Shown: in pieces, positions 60,599 through 64,000 of the stretch
Layout: each line of letters starts with the position of its first letter
How positions within the stretch are numbered: the first letter of the stretch is position 1
From: Paguma larvata
Lineage: Eukaryota > Chordata > Mammalia > Carnivora > Viverridae
Assembly: GCA_030068075.1 (NCBI GenBank)
Contig: CM057829.1
Span: forward strand, 83,691,132-83,755,131
Direction of reading: 5' to 3'
Length of the DNA: 64,000 nt
The notes under the pieces: generated by a model
What the model was told of the DNA's origin: nothing
Seen by the model: the letters and a program-made list of their open reading frames with translations, nothing else
Database searches by the model: none
Program-made: the position numbers and the translations under genes

Positions 60599-60614
60599 CA
60601 AAGAAAATATTACG
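60599..60614 (+). repeat. Right 16-bp target-site duplication of truncated L1
   Basis: CAAAGAAAATATTACG, identical to 56802..56817, adjoining the L1 5' end. Confidence 0.9.
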
Positions 60615-60652
60615 AAGTAGCATATCACAAAGTGTGTTAAATGTAATAACCA

Positions 60653-60772
60653 GCTCTGTGCTGACAGCTTGGATCCTGGAGTCGGCTTCGGATTCTGTGT
60701 CTCCCTCTCCCTTTGCCTGTTCCCACTTGCTCTGTCTCAAAATAAACTTAAAAAAAAAAAAAAGATGGAAAA
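60653..60772 (+). mobile_element. 5'-truncated SINEC_Fc SINE with exact 14-bp TSD
   Basis: It starts mid-element at gctctgtgctgacagcttgg and ends in an A-rich tail. Flanks AAATGTAATAACCA at 60639..60652 and 60773..60786 are identical. The truncation is thus original to the insertion rather than a later deletion. Confidence 0.9.
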
Positions 60773-60786
60773 AAATGTAATAACCA

Positions 60787-61499
60787 TTGCTGTAATAATT
60801 ATTGCTTTAATAATTTTGTTTACTTCTTTTAAAAAAAGATAAATTCTTGATGAAAAGAACTGGGATTATACGTTTCTATTCTGCACAATGGGTTGATATA
60901 TTAATTTCCATAATTTCTAAAAAGAAGATATTATAGATGAAGTCTGTAATTCTCATTGAAAAAAATGATGTCAATTTCTAAGTAAAATACTTCAAGATAA
61001 AATTAAACATATGCTAAAAAACGTCATGTTTTGAAATTCAAATAAACAAAAAAAGGCAAGAAAGAAGGAATAGGTAAACTAAAATCAGAGACAACTGTAC
61101 TATGAATTGTAAAATGGTATATACAAACCCACCAATATTAATAATGAGATTAAATGCTAATGGAAAAACTACTTCAAATGAAAGGCAAAGATTGTCAGAA
61201 GGGATTAAGAATAAACAACAATCATAAAAACCCAAGACCCAATTCATTTTCCATACAGATATCTGTTCACCACCATTAAGCAAAGCCAGCGTTATTCCTT
61301 ACTGAATTACCTTCCTGCATGAATTACCTTGTTCTTTGTGAAGGTTGTTTTTGACTATTTTAGGTTACTTTCTCTTTAATAAAAATTTTGAAATCAGCTT
61401 GTTTATTATAAAAAGTAAGGATGCTGATTGCAGTCACATATCAACTTCGTGTTGGAACTCAACAACATAAAAACCTTCAACCCATTCTGACCCACTGCT
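60787..61499. other. AT-rich intergenic DNA, nothing recognised
   Basis: No supported gene. The 81-codon minus frame at 61038..61283 is hydrophobic by AT bias only. Confidence 0.5.
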
Positions 61500-61870
61500 C
61501 CATTTATTTCTATTTTCTTTAATTTCTCTTCGCAATGCTTTGTAGTTCCCTGCCTTAGGCACATGTCACTCTATCCTTTAGTATTTTAATTTTGATGTCA
61601 TTACAGTTGGTTCATTGCCAGGATTCTGAATTACAAATGGAATTTACAAATGGATATATTGATCTTGTGTCCTGTGACCTTGCTAAAATTAACAAAATCA
61701 TTGTTCCAAATAACTCACTGCTATTTTTTTAGAGTTTTACCTACAATATCAATGCAATATAATATCTGTAAAACAGACTTTTTTTTTCCATTCGAATCTT
61801 CATGTCATTTATTTTTCTTCCCTTATTGTCTAACCATGATTTCTGTTGTATAATATTGTAGTCAGCTAAA
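61500..61870 (-). repeat. Ancient LINE-1 ORF2 fragment, antisense
   Basis: attttctttaatttctcttc, gcaatgctttgtagttccct, atattgatcttgtgtcctgt and gaccttgctaaaatt are antisense to the L1 reverse-transcriptase region. Confidence 0.75.
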
Positions 61871-62076
61871 ATAATAAAATCATAATTATTATATTTCATA
61901 AATAAATCATAAATATATGATATATATTATCTATAATCTATTACACTATAAGTAAATATAAAAAGTACTCTTTTAAAAATATTCAACAAATTTAAACAGA
62001 TATTTCTAAAAGGAAAATATGCAAATGGCCAAGACACAAAAAATATTCAAGAACAGTACTCATTGGAGAAAATTCA

Positions 62077-62274
62077 GGGGCTCCTGGGTGGCTTAATCAG
62101 GTAAGCAGCAGACTCTTAGTTTCAACTCATATCATGATCTCATGGTTTGTGGGATTGTGATCCATGTCAGGCTCTATGCTGACAGCACAGAACCTGCCTG
62201 GGATTCTCTCTCTCCCTCTCTCTCTGCCCCTTCTCTGTTGTCTCTCAAAATAAATAAACTTAAAAAAAAGAAAA
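62077..62274 (+). mobile_element. SINEC_Fc-type SINE nested in ancient L1
   Basis: Head aggggctcctgggtggctta, tcatgatctcatggtttgtg, CT-rich middle and aaataaataaac tail. Confidence 0.9.
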
Positions 62275-62498
62275 AATGCAAACTTTACCTCAATGAAGTA
62301 CTATTACATGCCACTAGAATGGCTATGATAAAAACACTGAACCCCAAATGTTCACAAAACCCCCTACATTACTGGTGAAAATATAAAAGTATACAATCCC
62401 TTTGTAAAAATTATCTGATAGTTTTTTACAAACATACATCTTATGAGTTAGCAGTCTTGCTTATATATTTGTCCACGTGAAATAAAAACATTATTAAC

Positions 62499-62622
62499 GG
62501 GGTGCCTGGGTGGCTCAAGTCAGTTGAGTATTCTACTCTTGATTTCGACTTAGGGCATGATCTAGGGTCGTGGAATCAATCCCCATGTCTGTATCCTTGC
62601 TCAGTGTAGAGTCTGATTAATT

Positions 62623-62663
<41 letters not shown>

Positions 62664-62750
62664 TGCTCTCTCTCTTTCTATGTCTCTCAGTCTCTCTACC
62701 CATCTTCCCTGCTTATACTTTCTCTCTCCCTATTAAAAAAAAAACCCACA
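62499..62750 (+). mobile_element. Older-type carnivore SINEC with (CT)n expansion
   Basis: Head cggggtgcctgggtggctca, then gggcatgatctagggtcgtg, gaatcaatccccatgtct and tcagtgtagagtctgatt. The last two words resemble the general carnivore (canid-like) SINEC consensus more than the felid SINEC_Fc copies here. A (CT)n tract lies at about 62620..62660. Confidence 0.85.
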
Positions 62751-63190
62751 TATTCATAAATGATCTCTAAAATCAAATACATAAAAACTTTCTTCATAAT
62801 GGCCAAGGGGGAAAAAAAAGGAAGTAGTCCATTATAGAAAAGTTGCATAGATAGATTATAAAATTCCATACAACAGAATACTTTTAGGAATTAAAAGTAT
62901 TGAACAACTATCAGAGGCAACAAAAGTTGAATCTCACAACAATCATACTGTGTTCACAAAAGATTTTTCACCCACTGGTATAATAACATAAATTTTAACT
63001 CCAGTAACAAAAATTGGAAGAGTCTACCTGTTGGTTAGAGACCTGAGCAAACTTTCTGAGGTGAACAAGTTTTTATATCTTAATATGATGGTGAGTTATA
63101 CAGGTATACATATGTGTCAAAACTCATTAAACCTTATGCTTAAAATGTGTATTTTCCTATCGTGAAATACTATTATACTTAAATAGAACA

Positions 63191-64000
63191 AGAAGATATA
63201 AACAAACTAAAAGGGAGGGAAACTGATATAAATAAAATTAGACCTAATTAAAAGATAAATAGAAATATATATAGACGTTGTTTTATTATTATATTACTTT
63301 ATTATTTTATACCTTATTACAATATCGTTCAACAGTATACTACTAGTAAATTGAAGTGAAACTGCCTTATTTGACAAAGCAGCTAAAACAGTTTTGTTTT
63401 GTTTTTTATAAATAAGGAACAAATATCAAATTGAAGACATTTTAGATGGATTAAGATATTTTTGGTAAATTCATGGTGCCTAAAATTTCAAATAACACCG
63501 AATTTATGCTAATAAGACTTTTCTCTAGAGATGCATAGAAAAGTTTTTTTTAAGTAAATTATATATCTTGAATTTGAGTGAAGAAAGGGAAAATGGCATT
63601 GCTGGATAAAACAAAGGAAACAGTATGAAAAATGTTGATAATCTTTGAAGTGCTCCATGGGGACTCATTTTTAATATTTTTTTCTTTTGGACACATTTGA
63701 AATTTACCTAATAAAAAGGTTCATATTATCACTTTCTATAGTTTTTACATTTCATGTTAACGGAAAAATTTCCCCACTCTAAGATTTCATATGTCTCTCA
63801 TGACTTATTCTATTTAAATGCTTTTTTAAAAAAATTATTTTTCATTATCGACATGTATTCATTGTTGAGCAATTAGGAAATACAGGTAGAGCAGAGGAGC
63901 CGGGTAAGCATGCACAACTACTTAGGGATGAGCTCTATGGGAATGCTTCTCGACTATATACATAATATGTCTTCACTGAAGAAAAAATAGTAAAATTTTA
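63191..64000. other. AT-rich intergenic DNA, nothing recognised
   Basis: No supported gene or repeat. Confidence 0.5.

Larger units (their letters stand above)
61975..63190 (+). repeat. Ancient LINE-1 3' region split by two SINEs
   Basis: atgcaaatggccaagacaca, then after the first SINE atgccactagaatggctatg, and after the second ttcataatggccaagggg, agtctacctgttggttagag and atggtgagttatacaggtat are successive parts of an old sense-oriented L1 ORF2 end and 3' UTR. Confidence 0.75.

Noticed and set aside
1..64000. CRISPR array, operon-like gene cluster or phage-type system
   Set aside because: No regularly spaced repeats with unique spacers and no closely packed genes. Direct repeats here are SINEs, target-site duplications and microsatellites of a mammalian genome.

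Overview
The window is mammalian nuclear DNA from a cat-family carnivore (Felidae). The main evidence is about twenty tRNA-derived carnivore SINEs of the felid SINEC_Fc type, some still CpG-rich, together with carnivore-type LINE-1 copies. The species cannot be fixed from the sequence. The DNA is AT-rich and gene-poor, with no exon-intron gene that I can recognise.

The only intact protein gene is an intronless glycerol kinase at 33041..34702 (553 codons, all key active-site motifs present). Its length, lack of introns and several GK2-like residues fit GK2, the testis-expressed retrogene of placental mammals. Pieces of one ancient interspersed repeat appear to lie on both sides (about 32070..32909 and 35813..36112). 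This places the original retrocopy at about 32910..35812, with a short GC-rich 5' UTR, a 1.1 kb 3' UTR and a decayed A-rich tail.

Everything else is repeat history. Region by region: 1..16 kb is AT-rich unique-looking DNA with scattered SINEs, MIR and L2 relics, and an LTR-like repeat carrying two nested SINEs (5995..6862). At 16792..18538 a minus-strand LINE-1 insertion with target-site duplications (TSDs) appears to carry about 0.9 kb of 3'-transduced DNA. From 19 to 31 kb there are SINEs, a hAT relic, an LTR-like element and old L1 tails. From 37.9 to 42.6 kb there is an old L1 and a younger 5'-inverted L1 with TSDs. From 48 to 52 kb there is an ancient L1 and a decayed retroviral env transmembrane segment. 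A disrupted OXR1/NCOA7-like retrocopy lies at 53.3..54.4 kb. At 56818..60598 the 5' half of a LINE-1 is flanked by exact 16-bp duplications but has no 3' half and no poly(A). The end of the window holds old L1 with nested SINEs.

I found no CRISPR array, operon, RNA gene or multi-gene system. The most unusual items are the three structurally odd LINE-1 insertions and the bounded GK retrocopy.
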